Source: JACJWR01 sp963752505 | GTDB taxonomy: Bacteria; Actinomycetota; Actinomycetes; S36-B12; UBA10799 | Assembly: GCA_963752505.1 (NCBI GenBank) | Contig: CAVVYM010000010.1 | Coordinates: 1-64,000 of the forward strand | Direction of reading: 5' to 3' | DNA length: 64,000 nucleotides | Part shown: in pieces, positions 1 through 8,272 of the stretch | How positions within the stretch are numbered: the first letter of the stretch is position 1 | Layout: every line of letters begins with the position of its first letter | The notes under the pieces: model-generated | Told to the model about the DNA's origin: nothing | Database searches by the model: none | Seen by the model: the letters and a program-made list of their open reading frames with translations, nothing else | Translations under genes and position numbers: made by a program

Positions 1-1
1 G

Positions 2-814
2 CAGCGGTTGATGGCGCTGCTGGCCGAGGCCGATGTGGTGGCGGCCGAGGACACCCGCCGCGTCCGACGTCTCGCGCGTGACCTGGGAGTGGAAATCCGC
101 GGTCGGGTCGTGTCCTTCTACGAAGCGGTGGAATCTGCCCGCAGCGAGCACCTGCTCGATGTTGCCCTGGCCGCCGATGCCCTGGTGCTGGTGGTGAGCG
201 ACGCGGGAACGCCGGTGGTGAGCGACCCGGGTTACCGGCTGGTGGCGCGGGCGGCGCAACGCGGTGTTCGGGTCAGCGTGGCGCCCGGACCTTCGGCGGT
301 GACTGCCGCCCTTGCGGTCTCCGGCCTGCCCAGCGACCGATTCTGCTTCGAGGGGTTCCTGCCCCGCAAACAGGGCGAGCGGGCACGACGGTTGACGGCC
401 TTGCGCGACGAGTCCCGCACCATGGTTTTCTTCGAGTCGCCGCGGCGCACGGCGGATGCGCTGGGCGCGATGGCCGACGCGTTCGGAGCCGACCGAGCGG
501 CGGTGCTCTGCCGGGAGTTGACGAAGACTCACGAGGAGGTGGTGCGCGGCTCACTCGGCGAACTGCGGGACGCGACCCAGGCTGAGCCGGTGTTGGGCGA
601 GATCACCCTGGTGGTCGCTGGTGCGCCTGCCGGTAGTCGGGCCGCGCGGGTGACACCGGCACTGCTGGCGGAGGCGGTAGCGCGGCGAGAAGCCGGCGGG
701 GAGCATCGCAAGTCGGCAATCGCGAGCGTCGCCCGGGAGTATGAGGTTCCCAAGCGTGACGTCTTCGACGCCGTGGTCGCCGCTCGGAACACCAGTGCCG
801 AAGGACCTGCGTAG
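2..814 (+). CDS. rsmI: 16S rRNA (cytidine-1402-2'-O)-methyltransferase, 5' end outside window
   Basis: RsmI uses S-adenosylmethionine to 2'-O-methylate C1402 in the decoding centre of 16S rRNA. The frame is open to base 2 and the first visible residues (EADVVAAEDTRR at about residue 10) normally sit some 25-30 residues into the protein, so the true start lies left of the window. Family marks are AAEDTRR, the glycine-rich SDAGTPVVSDPG segment, GPSAVTAALAVSGLP and GFLPRK. The C-terminus is complete; the stop is TAG at 812-814, and those three bases also begin the likely -10 box of metG. The order rsmI, metG, tatD, rsmA, ispE is the usual actinobacterial arrangement. Confidence 0.93.
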   Translation, partial: QRLMALLAEADVVAAEDTRRVRRLARDLGVEIRGRVVSFYEAVESARSEHLLDVALAADALVLVVSDAGTPVVSDPGYRLVARAAQRGVRVSVAPGPSAVTAALAVSGLPSDRFCFEGFLPRKQGERARRLTALRDESRTMVFFESPRRTADALGAMADAFGADRAAVLCRELTKTHEEVVRGSLGELRDATQAEPVLGEITLVVAGAPAGSRAARVTPALLAEAVARREAGGEHRKSAIASVAREYEVPKRDVFDAVVAARNTSAEGPA

Positions 815-817
815 GAT
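812..817 (+). promoter_or_regulatory. Candidate -10 box of metG (leaderless)
   Basis: TAGGAT lies 7 bases before the metG ATG at 825, where no Shine-Dalgarno sequence is visible. Its first three bases are the rsmI stop codon. The spacing would place the transcription start at or next to the ATG. No convincing -35 is seen. The same hexamer class recurs before ispE, mfd, prs, rplY and eno. Confidence 0.5.
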
Positions 818-824
818 CAACGGC

Positions 825-2411
825 ATGTCCCCGCGCACGGCTTTCTACGTCACCACGCCGATTTACTACGTCAACGATGCACCCCACATCGGGCACGCCT
901 ACACGACTGTCGCCGGCGATGTGCTGACGCGCTGGCATCGGCAGCGCGGGGAGCAGGTCTGGTATTTGACCGGCACCGACGAACACGGCACCAAGGTGGA
1001 GCGCACAGCGCAGGCCAACGACATGACTCCCGCGGACTGGACGCACAAGCTCGTGCATGAGTCCTGGCTGCCGCTGCTCGAGACCCTCGACGTCGCCAAT
1101 GACGACTTCATCCGCACCACCTCAGGGCGCCATCGCCACGGGGTCGCCGTGTTCTGGCAACGGCTCAAGGACAACGGCTACGTCTTCGAGGACGTCTACG
1201 AGGGTCCCTACTGCGTGGGTTGCGAGGAGTTCAAACTTCCCGGCGACTTGATCGAATCGGACGACGGCGAACAGCTGTGCCCGATCCACTCCAAGCCGGT
1301 GGAGATGCTGTCGGAGCGGAACTGGTGGTTTCGGCTGTCGGCTTTCACCGAGCCGCTCCTGGAGCACTACAAGCGACACACCCACGCGGTCGAGCCGAAG
1401 AGCGCCTACAACGAGGTTGTCTCGTTCATCTCCGGCGGCCTGTCGGACATCTCGATGTCGCGCTCTGCGGTCGAGTGGGGGGTGCCGCTGCCCTGGGATT
1501 CCGAGCAAGTCGTCTACGTCTGGTTCGACGCGCTGCTCAACTACATCACCGCCATCGGCTTCGGGGCCGCTCCTGACACACCCGAGAGTCGGCGATTCGC
1601 CCAAGCGTGGCCCGCCGATGTCCACCTCGTGGGCAAAGACATCCTGCGATTCCACGCCGTCTACTGGCCCGCGATGTTGATGGCAGCCGGACTCCCGCTG
1701 CCCCACAAGGTGTTCGCCCATGGCTGGTTGCTGGTGGGCGGCGAGAAGATGTCGAAGACCAAACTCACCGGCATCGCTCCGGAACAGATCACCGATACGT
1801 TCGGCGCCGATGCCTTCCGCTACTACTTCATGTCGGCGATCCATTTCGGGCAGGACGGTTCGTTCTCCTGGGAGGACATGCAGGCCCGCTACACGGCCGA
1901 ACTGGCCAACGGGCTGGGCAACCTCGTCTCCCGCGCTACCGCCATGGTCGGCAAGTACTGCGACGGAATCCTGCCCGAGCCAGGGCCGTACACGAACGCG
2001 GATCGGAACCTGCAGGATTCGTTGCTGGCGGCGAGCGAACGAGCCGATTCGGCCATGATGAAACTGGAATTCTCCCTTGGAATCGCTGCGGTCCGCAGCT
2101 TCGTGGAAGCGGTCAACCTGTACGTCACCGAGCAGGAGCCGTGGAAACTCGCCAAGGATCCAGAAAGCACCGAGCGGTTGCACACGGTGCTCTATGTGAT
2201 GTGTGAGGCGCTGCGGGCTATCGCCGTGCTCTACAACGCCGTCATGCCGCACGCGATGTCGTTGGTCTGGAGCCGGGTCGGCGCCCTGCCGCACCTCGGC
2301 CCGCTGGCGGCCCGCGATGTGAGCGAAGTGGGCAGCTGGGGGCAGTTGCCGCCCGGGGCTCTGGTCACCAAAGGCGATGCTCTGTTCCCCCGCATCGAGG
2401 CGGCGTCGTGA
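825..2411 (+). CDS. metG: Methionyl-tRNA synthetase
   Basis: Class I aminoacyl-tRNA synthetase that charges tRNA-Met in the cytoplasm; 528 residues, near the size of mycobacterial MetS. The Rossmann catalytic core carries the HIGH signature (APHIGHAYT, about residue 20) and the KMSKT loop (GGEKMSKTKLTG, about residue 305). A metal-knuckle region includes CVGCEEF and a later CPIHS (about residues 130-160), and WFDALLNYITAIG follows. The C-terminal half is the helical anticodon-binding domain; no C-terminal EMAP-like domain is present. I chose ATG 825 because the protein aligns from there (SPRTAFYVTTPIYYVN) and the upstream in-frame codons overlap rsmI. It overlaps tatD by 4 bases. Confidence 0.96.
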   Translation: MSPRTAFYVTTPIYYVNDAPHIGHAYTTVAGDVLTRWHRQRGEQVWYLTGTDEHGTKVERTAQANDMTPADWTHKLVHESWLPLLETLDVANDDFIRTTSGRHRHGVAVFWQRLKDNGYVFEDVYEGPYCVGCEEFKLPGDLIESDDGEQLCPIHSKPVEMLSERNWWFRLSAFTEPLLEHYKRHTHAVEPKSAYNEVVSFISGGLSDISMSRSAVEWGVPLPWDSEQVVYVWFDALLNYITAIGFGAAPDTPESRRFAQAWPADVHLVGKDILRFHAVYWPAMLMAAGLPLPHKVFAHGWLLVGGEKMSKTKLTGIAPEQITDTFGADAFRYYFMSAIHFGQDGSFSWEDMQARYTAELANGLGNLVSRATAMVGKYCDGILPEPGPYTNADRNLQDSLLAASERADSAMMKLEFSLGIAAVRSFVEAVNLYVTEQEPWKLAKDPESTERLHTVLYVMCEALRAIAVLYNAVMPHAMSLVWSRVGALPHLGPLAARDVSEVGSWGQLPPGALVTKGDALFPRIEAAS

Positions 2412-3292
2412 GCCCGGCACCGGACGCCTCGCCCCTCGGTGCGCAATACCCGCCGTTGCCTGCTCCGCTGCCTGCGAAGGTGGCCGATAGTCACTGCCAC
2501 CTCGATCTCGGGCTGGACGGCGAGCCGATCCTGGCTGCCGACTCCCCGGCGATAGCCGACGCGGTCGCCGCCGCGGCGAAGGTGGGAGTCAGCGCCATCG
2601 TCCAAGTGGGATGCGATCTGGCCGGATCGCACCGCGCGGTGGCCATCGCCGCTGCGCACCAGCACGTCTGGGCCACCGTTGCCTTGCATCCCAACGAGGC
2701 ACCGAGGGTGCACGAATCGGGCGGGGCCGCGGCGCTCGAGCAGGCCTACGCCGAACTCGACGAGCTGGCCTCGAATCCGGTGGTGCGCGGCATCGGCGAG
2801 ACAGGCATGGACTTCTACCGGACGCCGCCCGCCGGTCAAGCCGTGCAGGAGGAGTCCTTCCGTCGTCACATCGCGCTCGCGAAAGCCCACAACAAGGCGC
2901 TGGTGGTGCATGACCGGGAGGCACACGACGCCGTGTTGCGCATCCTCGATGACGAAGGCGCCCCCGACACCGTCGTGCTGCACTGCTTCTCCGGTGACGC
3001 CCGGTTCGCTCAAGCTGCCGTTGACCGCGGCTTCTTCTGCTCGTTCGCCGGCGTGGTGACGTTCAAGAACGCACAGGACTTGCGAGACGCGCTCGACGTG
3101 GTGCCCGCGGAGCTACTGCTGGTGGAGACCGACGCGCCATTCCTCACACCGGTGCCCTACCGCGGCAAGCCCAACGCCTCCTACCTGGTGCCCGTGACCA
3201 CGCGGGCGATCGCCGACTATCGAAACTGGGACCTGGCCGACACCTGCGAGACCCTGATGGCCAACACCGAGCGTGCGTTCGGAGCGCTGTAG
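2408..3292 (+). CDS. tatD: TatD-family metal-dependent hydrolase / DNase
   Basis: Amidohydrolase-superfamily TIM-barrel protein of 294 residues; family members act as metal-dependent 3'-5' exonucleases on DNA and RNA. Metal ligands are visible as DSHCHLDL (about residue 27), GETGMDFYR (about 133), VVHDREAHD, LHCFSGD and ETDAPFLTP (about 240). The start is GTG 2408, overlapping the metG stop in a GTGA junction, so translation is probably coupled. In many actinobacteria a resuscitation-promoting factor gene follows tatD; here rsmA follows directly. Confidence 0.93.
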   Translation: MSPAPDASPLGAQYPPLPAPLPAKVADSHCHLDLGLDGEPILAADSPAIADAVAAAAKVGVSAIVQVGCDLAGSHRAVAIAAAHQHVWATVALHPNEAPRVHESGGAAALEQAYAELDELASNPVVRGIGETGMDFYRTPPAGQAVQEESFRRHIALAKAHNKALVVHDREAHDAVLRILDDEGAPDTVVLHCFSGDARFAQAAVDRGFFCSFAGVVTFKNAQDLRDALDVVPAELLLVETDAPFLTPVPYRGKPNASYLVPVTTRAIADYRNWDLADTCETLMANTERAFGAL

Positions 3293-3295
3293 GCG

Positions 3296-4190
3296 GTGAC
3301 GGGCGACCGGCTCCTCGGCCCGGTGGAGATTCGGCGTCTGCGCGTCCGAACTCGACCTGGTGCCCACCAAGTCCAAGGGTCAGAACTTCGTGATCGACCC
3401 CAACACGGTGCGCATGATCGCGGCTCGCGCCGATGTCGCCCCCACTGACGTGGTGCTCGAAGTGGGCCCCGGCCTGGGTTCGCTCACCCTGGCTCTACTG
3501 CCACACGCCAGCAGCCTGACCGCAGTCGAGATCGACCCCCTGCTCGCGGCTCGGCTGGCCCAGACTGTGAGTGAAGTAGCACCCGACTTGGCCGATCGCC
3601 TCCGGGTTGTGCGGGCCGACGCGCTGGCCCTGGATTCACTGCCGGGGCCCTCGCCGACCGCCCTCGTCGCCAACCTGCCCTACAACGTTGCCGTGCCCGT
3701 TCTGCTCGAATCGTTGGCCCGCTGGCCGAGCATCGCCCACGGTCTGGTGATGGTGCAGAAGGAGGTGGCCGACCGGCTGTGTGCGCCGCCAGGTAGCCGC
3801 ACCTATGGGGTACCCAGCGTGAAACTGGCCTGGTATGGCCGAGCGCAGTCGGCCGGGCTGGTCTCGGCGTCTGTCTTCTGGCCGGTGCCACGGGTGGCCA
3901 GCGGCCTGGTGCGGTTCGTGCGGCACGCCGATACCGGTGCGCACGTCGGCCGTGATGACGTTGCACATGAGGAGCGACTGCGCGTGGTGGCCTTCGCCGC
4001 CATCGACGCCGCCTTCGCCCAGCGGCGCAAGGTGCTGCGCACATCGCTGCGGGACTGGGCCGGTGGCCTAGCCGAGGCTGAGCGCATCCTCACCCAGTGC
4101 GAGATTCCGCTGACGGCGCGTGGTGAGACCCTGAGCGCGGCTGATTTCCGGTGTCTGGCCAGCAGGCATAGGACCATGGCATCCGCCTAG
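3296..4190 (+). CDS. rsmA: 16S rRNA dimethyladenosine transferase, N-terminus split by a 1-base frameshift
   Basis: RsmA (KsgA) dimethylates A1518 and A1519 of 16S rRNA. The main frame from GTG 3360 gives 276 residues with GQNFVIDPN, the SAM motif EVGPGLGSLTLAL, and NLPYNVAVP. However GTG 3296, four bases after the tatD stop, opens a second frame reading VTGDRLLGPVEIRRL, which is the usual actinobacterial RsmA N-terminus. One surplus base near 3341 separates it from ASELDLVPTKSKGQNF in the main frame. Removing that base restores a normal protein of about 297 residues. As read, only the short form from GTG 3360, which has no Shine-Dalgarno sequence, could be made; it keeps the whole methyltransferase core. 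The TAG stop (4188-4190) begins the ispE -10 box. Confidence 0.9.
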
Positions 4191-4193
4191 GCT
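4188..4193 (+). promoter_or_regulatory. Candidate -10 box of ispE (leaderless)
   Basis: TAGGCT lies 7 bases before the GTG start at 4201, with no Shine-Dalgarno sequence. It includes the rsmA TAG stop codon, the same arrangement as at metG and mfd. Confidence 0.45.
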
Positions 4194-4200
4194 CCGAGAC

Positions 4201-5124
4201 GTGCCCGCGTTCGCGAAGTCCGTCACCGCCACGGTGCCTGCCAAGGTCAATCTGGCCCTGGGCGTGGGCCCGGTGCGAGCCGACGGCTTTCACGAACTCG
4301 CCACCGTCTACCAGGCCGTGGGCGTGTACGACGAGGTCACGGTCAGCCGCCGCAGCGCAGGCAACGGCATCACGATCACAGTTGCCGGTCCGGACATCGA
4401 GTCGATACCGACCGACGAATCGAATCTGGCGTGGCGGGCGGCCGAGTTGGTGGCGGCCGAAGCAGACACTGAACCTGACCTGCACATTCACATCGACAAA
4501 CGGATCCCGGTGGCGGGCGGTATGGCCGGTGGTTCCGCGGACGCGGCGGGCGCCCTGCTGGCGTGCGACATCCTCTGGCGGGCGAGTCTGCACCGCGATC
4601 GCATGGTGCAGCTGGCATCCGAGTTGGGGTCCGACGTGCCATTCCTCCTCTACGGCGGCACCGCCATCGGCACCGGTCGCGGTGAGAACATCACCAGCGC
4701 GATGGCGCGCGGTAGCTACCACTGGGTGTTCGCGGTGAGCGACAAGGGACTGTCAACGCCCCACGTCTATGCCGAATGCGACCGGTTACGTGCCGGTTCG
4801 GTTGTCCGGGAACCTGTTGTGCCACCGAGGCTCATGGAGGGACTCCTCGCGGGCGATCCGGTGCGCGTCGGTGAGTCGCTCATGAACGACCTCCAGCCCG
4901 CTGCCGTGTCACTGCGGCCGGAACTCGACCTCGTGCTGGAGATCGGCAACGATGCCGGCGCGCTCGGGTCGTTGGTCTCGGGATCCGGGCCGACGTGCGC
5001 GTTCCTCGTCGCCGACGACGAGGCGGCCCTCGACCTCGCGGTATCGCTATCGGCATCGGGACTGTGCAGCGGCGTCGAGCGGGCCGCGGGGCCCGTAGCC
5101 GGCGCCAAGCTCAAGGAGGGCTGA
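4201..5124 (+). CDS. ispE: 4-diphosphocytidyl-2-C-methyl-D-erythritol kinase
   Basis: GHMP-family kinase that phosphorylates the 2-hydroxyl of CDP-methylerythritol in the MEP pathway of isoprenoid synthesis; 307 residues. Seen are PAKVNLALGVGPVRADGFHE at the N-terminus (substrate and ATP strand), the GHMP ATP loop VAGGMAGGSADAAGAL (about residue 103), SELGSDVPFLLYGG with the catalytic aspartate (about 140), and LVSGSGPTCAFL near the C-terminus. The GTG start follows the rsmA stop by ten bases. Placement after rsmA is standard for actinobacteria. Confidence 0.95.
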   Translation: MPAFAKSVTATVPAKVNLALGVGPVRADGFHELATVYQAVGVYDEVTVSRRSAGNGITITVAGPDIESIPTDESNLAWRAAELVAAEADTEPDLHIHIDKRIPVAGGMAGGSADAAGALLACDILWRASLHRDRMVQLASELGSDVPFLLYGGTAIGTGRGENITSAMARGSYHWVFAVSDKGLSTPHVYAECDRLRAGSVVREPVVPPRLMEGLLAGDPVRVGESLMNDLQPAAVSLRPELDLVLEIGNDAGALGSLVSGSGPTCAFLVADDEAALDLAVSLSASGLCSGVERAAGPVAGAKLKEG

Positions 5125-5141
5125 GGCGCGTCCGTGACCGA

Positions 5142-5147
5142 TAGGCT
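5142..5147 (+). promoter_or_regulatory. Candidate -10 box upstream of the secretory lipase gene
   Basis: TAGGCT sits in the 73-base gap after ispE. It would give a short leader of about 40 bases ending in the GGAG ribosome-binding site just before ATG 5198. Confidence 0.35.
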
Positions 5148-5197
5148 GAGGCCGGTCGTCCGTCGAGTCGGCCTACACAACTGAGCGGAGAGTGGCG

Positions 5198-6487
5198 ATG
5201 GCCGGCAGTAGCACCCGCTGGGGGCGCGTAGTGGTGAACATCCTGGCGGTGGTCGGCGCGCTCGCTCTACTGGCTTCGGTGGCGGCCGCTGGGGTGCTGG
5301 CATTCGCCTGGATACGCGACCGTGACGACACGGCGGCCACCGATGCTGCGCTGGATCCGTTCTACGTCGCGCCAGCCGAATTGCCCGCGGAGCCGGGGGC
5401 CGTGGTTCGCTCGGAGCCCCTCGGCTACGACGTCGACGGTGGCGAGGGCTACCGGATCATCTACACATCCCAGAATGCGGCCGGCGATACCGTCGCGGTC
5501 TCCGGCATGGTCTTCGTCCCGGACGCAGCCGCTCCGCCGGATGGGCGAAAGGTGCTGGCGTACGCCCACGGCACTGTGGGCACCGACCCGGCGTGCGCGC
5601 CGTCGCGGGCGACTTCGGCCAAGCAGTTGGCCTCGTCGGCCTGGTTGGATCCCGCCCTGCAGCAGGGTTGGGTCGTCACCATGACGGACTACCTCGGTCT
5701 CGGCGTGCCGGGACCGAGCAGCTACCTCATCGGTGATCAGGAGGCGCGCGACGTGGTCAACAGCGTGCGGGCGACGCAGAACTTCGAGGGGGCCCAGGCG
5801 AGCAGCGACTGGGTGGTCTACGGGTCCTCGCAAGGGGGTAACTCCGCCCTGTGGGCCGCGGACTTGGCTGATGATCTTGCGCCGGAACTCAACCTGCAGG
5901 CAGTCATGGCGTCGGTCCCCGCCGCCGAAATCGGCGCCACTGTGGCAGCCCAGTGGCCCACGGCCGCAGCATGGGCACTGTCCCCGGCCATCCTGTCGTC
6001 CTGGCCGACGCAGTATCCCGATGAGGACTTCGAAGCCATCCTGACCGAGGAGGCCAAATCGTCGCTGGACGAACTGTCCAAGAAGTGCATTATCGATCAA
6101 GCGATCGACGGGCTGATTCGCGACAAACTGGGGGAGCAGTTCTTCACCTCCGACCCCACCAAGGATCCCGCGTGGGCCCGAGGCATCAGAGATCAGACTC
6201 CGCCCATGCCGGATCCCGCGCTCCCGATGCTCCTTCTCCAGGGCACCGCCGATGAAGTAGTACTGCCGGGCAGCAATGCCACGTTGCAGGAGAACTGGTG
6301 CGCAGCACGTCCCATGACGAGCCTTTGGCTCGGCGGGGTCTCTCACCAGGACACCGTCGATGCCGGTGGACCCGCCGCCATCAACTGGGCCCGCGAGCGA
6401 TTCGCGGGTGCCGGGGCGCGCAACACGTGCGAGTTCGGTGTGCCCGCCCCGGTGGAGCCGCTGCCAAATCCCCTGCCGCGGCAGTAG
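5198..6487 (+). CDS. Secretory lipase-family alpha/beta hydrolase, membrane-anchored or exported
   Basis: A 429-residue serine hydrolase of the LIP (secretory lipase) family, probably acting outside the membrane on ester substrates. One hydrophobic segment (about residues 10-38, VVVNILAVVGALALL and following) is a signal anchor or signal peptide. Catalytic features are YAHGTVGTDPAC (oxyanion region), the nucleophile elbow YGSSQGGNSA (about residue 208), an aspartate in LLQGTADEVV and a histidine in LGGVSHQDTVDAGG. ATG 5198 is chosen over GTG 5192 because GGAG at 5187-5190 is correctly spaced only for the ATG. The substrate cannot be told from sequence. A second, much larger LIP-family protein lies at 26.5-30.6 kb. 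Confidence 0.82.
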   Translation: MAGSSTRWGRVVVNILAVVGALALLASVAAAGVLAFAWIRDRDDTAATDAALDPFYVAPAELPAEPGAVVRSEPLGYDVDGGEGYRIIYTSQNAAGDTVAVSGMVFVPDAAAPPDGRKVLAYAHGTVGTDPACAPSRATSAKQLASSAWLDPALQQGWVVTMTDYLGLGVPGPSSYLIGDQEARDVVNSVRATQNFEGAQASSDWVVYGSSQGGNSALWAADLADDLAPELNLQAVMASVPAAEIGATVAAQWPTAAAWALSPAILSSWPTQYPDEDFEAILTEEAKSSLDELSKKCIIDQAIDGLIRDKLGEQFFTSDPTKDPAWARGIRDQTPPMPDPALPMLLLQGTADEVVLPGSNATLQENWCAARPMTSLWLGGVSHQDTVDAGGPAAINWARERFAGAGARNTCEFGVPAPVEPLPNPLPRQ

Positions 6488-6549
6488 CGTCAATTCCGCT
6501 ACCGCGGCTGAGGCGCAACGCGCTGGGGTCCTACTATTGGCCGGAGCAA

Positions 6550-6621
6550 TCCCCGTTGGTGTAATCGGCAACACCCCAGGTTTTGGTCCTGGTATTCGAG
6601 GTTCGAATCCTCGGCGGGGAG
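6550..6621 (+). tRNA. tRNA-Gln (anticodon UUG)
   Basis: A 72-base cloverleaf. The acceptor arm pairs TCCCCGT with GCGGGGA (one G-T pair), the anticodon stem CCAGG/CCTGG encloses loop TTTTGGT, giving anticodon TTG for CAA codons, and the T arm is CGAGG-TTCGAAT-CCTCG. G6621 is the discriminator base; CCA is not encoded. It stands alone between the lipase gene and glmU. Confidence 0.95.
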
Positions 6622-6676
6622 CAAAGTTCGCCCGTACTCACCGCCGCTGCGACCCGTACGACGCTCCCCAAGCGCT

Positions 6677-6682
6677 TACGCT
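6677..6682 (+). promoter_or_regulatory. Candidate -10 box of glmU (leaderless)
   Basis: TACGCT lies 6 bases before the glmU ATG at 6689, with no ribosome-binding site between. Confidence 0.4.
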
Positions 6683-6688
6683 GAGGTC

Positions 6689-8140
6689 ATGGCTGGCATC
6701 TCTCCGTCACTTGTCATCGTTCTCGCCGCCGGCGAAGGCACCCGCATGAAGTCCTCGCTCGCGAAGGTGCTCCATCCGGTGCTGGGCACCCCGCTGCTCG
6801 GGCATGTGCTGCGCGAGGCCGGCCAGCTCGACCCGGTCGAGACCGTCGTCGTGATCGGTCACCAGCGCGAGCGTGTGGCCGACTACCTCGCAACGGACTA
6901 CCCGCAGGTCCGCGCTGCCGTGCAGAATGCGCAACTCGGCACCGGGCACGCTGTTCGCTGCGCCCTGGAGGCGCTGGGCGAGCAGGGCGTCGCCCTCACC
7001 GACGGTCCCGTCGTGGTGACGGCCGGGGACACTCCCCTGCTCACCGCCGCGACCCTGCAAGCGCTGCTCGTCGAGCACGTGGCCACCGAGGCCAGCGCGA
7101 CGGTGCTGAGTGCAGAGCTGGCGGACCCCACCGGGTACGGACGCATCGTGCGCGCGGCCGATGGATCCGTGATCGGCATCGTCGAGCACAAGGACGCCGA
7201 CGATGAGCAACTGGCACTGCACGAGATCAACTCGGGGGTGTTCGCCTTCGACGGCCCGACTCTGGTGGCGGCGCTGAAGCGGCTCGACACCAACAACTCG
7301 CAGGGCGAGGAGTACCTCACAGACGTGCTCGGCATCGTGCACAACGACGGTGGGCGCGTGTCGGCCTCCATCGCTGGCGACCCAACCGACGTGCACGGGA
7401 TCAACGACCGGGTGCAGCTCGCGGCGGCCGCGGCGGTCATGCGCGATCGCGTCAACACCCACCTGATGCGCAGCGGCGTCTCCATCGTCGATCCCGCCAC
7501 CGCGTGGATTGCCCCGGACGTTGCGGTTGGGCGTGATGCGGTGGTGGAACGCAACACCTGGATCGGGCCGGGCAGTTCAGTAGGGGAGCGGTCGGTGGTG
7601 GGACCGGACACGACTCTGCTGATGTCTCGCGTGGGTGCCGACGCCTCGGTGATGCGCAGCCACTGCGACCAGGCCGATGTCGGCGACGGCGCCTCCGTGG
7701 GTCCCTTCACGTTCTTGCGCCCGGGTGCGCGGTTGGAGTCGGCTTCGAGGGCCGGTGCCTACGTCGAGATCAAGAACGCCACGGTGGGGGAGCAGTCGAA
7801 AGTTCCGCACCTCTCCTATGTCGGCGACGCCGACATCGGCCCGCGCTCCAACATCGGGGCCGCCACGGTGTTCGTCAACTACGACGGCGTGCACAAGCAC
7901 CGCACTGAGGTGGGTGCCGACGTGCGGGTTGGGAGCGATTCGATGCTCGTCGCGCCGGTCACCATCGGCGATGGTGCCTACACCGGTGCGGGTTCGGTGA
8001 TCACCGATGACGTGCCCGCCGGGGCGCTGGCGCTCGGCCGGGCCCGGCAGCGCAACATCGAGGGGTGGGTCGAGCGCGTCCGGCCCGGTACGCCCGCAGC
8101 GCAGGCCGCTGCCGCAGCGGCGGAGGCAGTCCAGGACTGA
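6689..8140 (+). CDS. glmU: Bifunctional UDP-N-acetylglucosamine pyrophosphorylase / glucosamine-1-phosphate N-acetyltransferase
   Basis: GlmU makes UDP-GlcNAc for peptidoglycan and cell-envelope glycans; 483 residues. The N-terminal uridylyltransferase domain (about 1-230) starts with VLAAGEGTRMKSSLAKVLHP, where the GxGTxM loop and lysine bind UTP, and includes VVVTAGDTPLL. The C-terminal acetyltransferase domain (about 260-460) is a left-handed beta-helix of hexapeptide turns with LRPGARLE, GAYVEIKNA, NYDGVHKHRT and GSDSMLVAPV. An alanine-rich tail ends the protein, as is common in actinobacteria. It lies directly upstream of prs. Confidence 0.96.
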   Translation: MAGISPSLVIVLAAGEGTRMKSSLAKVLHPVLGTPLLGHVLREAGQLDPVETVVVIGHQRERVADYLATDYPQVRAAVQNAQLGTGHAVRCALEALGEQGVALTDGPVVVTAGDTPLLTAATLQALLVEHVATEASATVLSAELADPTGYGRIVRAADGSVIGIVEHKDADDEQLALHEINSGVFAFDGPTLVAALKRLDTNNSQGEEYLTDVLGIVHNDGGRVSASIAGDPTDVHGINDRVQLAAAAAVMRDRVNTHLMRSGVSIVDPATAWIAPDVAVGRDAVVERNTWIGPGSSVGERSVVGPDTTLLMSRVGADASVMRSHCDQADVGDGASVGPFTFLRPGARLESASRAGAYVEIKNATVGEQSKVPHLSYVGDADIGPRSNIGAATVFVNYDGVHKHRTEVGADVRVGSDSMLVAPVTIGDGAYTGAGSVITDDVPAGALALGRARQRNIEGWVERVRPGTPAAQAAAAAAEAVQD

Positions 8141-8232
8141 CGTGCGGGCGCGCGTCGACGCCGGCACTGCGGATTCCACCGGCGGTGCGCACGAATAGCG
8201 GCAGGGGCGTTGGGTCCGACTGGGACGACCCC

Positions 8233-8238
8233 TAGGAT
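8233..8238 (+). promoter_or_regulatory. Candidate -10 box of prs
   Basis: TAGGAT lies in the 132-base gap between glmU and prs. A start about 7 bases further on would give a leader near 28 bases carrying the GGAGG at 8262-8266. Confidence 0.45.
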
Positions 8239-8272
8239 GACAGCCGACCGTTGTGATGACTGGAGGCCGCTT

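Noticed and set aside
1122..2420. 432-codon open frame antisense to metG
   Set aside because: GC-rich antisense shadow of metG: His/Arg/Gly-rich composition, no domain motifs, and covers a complete well-conserved gene.
5267..6574. 435-codon reverse frame opposite the secretory lipase
   Set aside because: Shadow of the forward gene, which has signal anchor, catalytic triad and ribosome-binding site.
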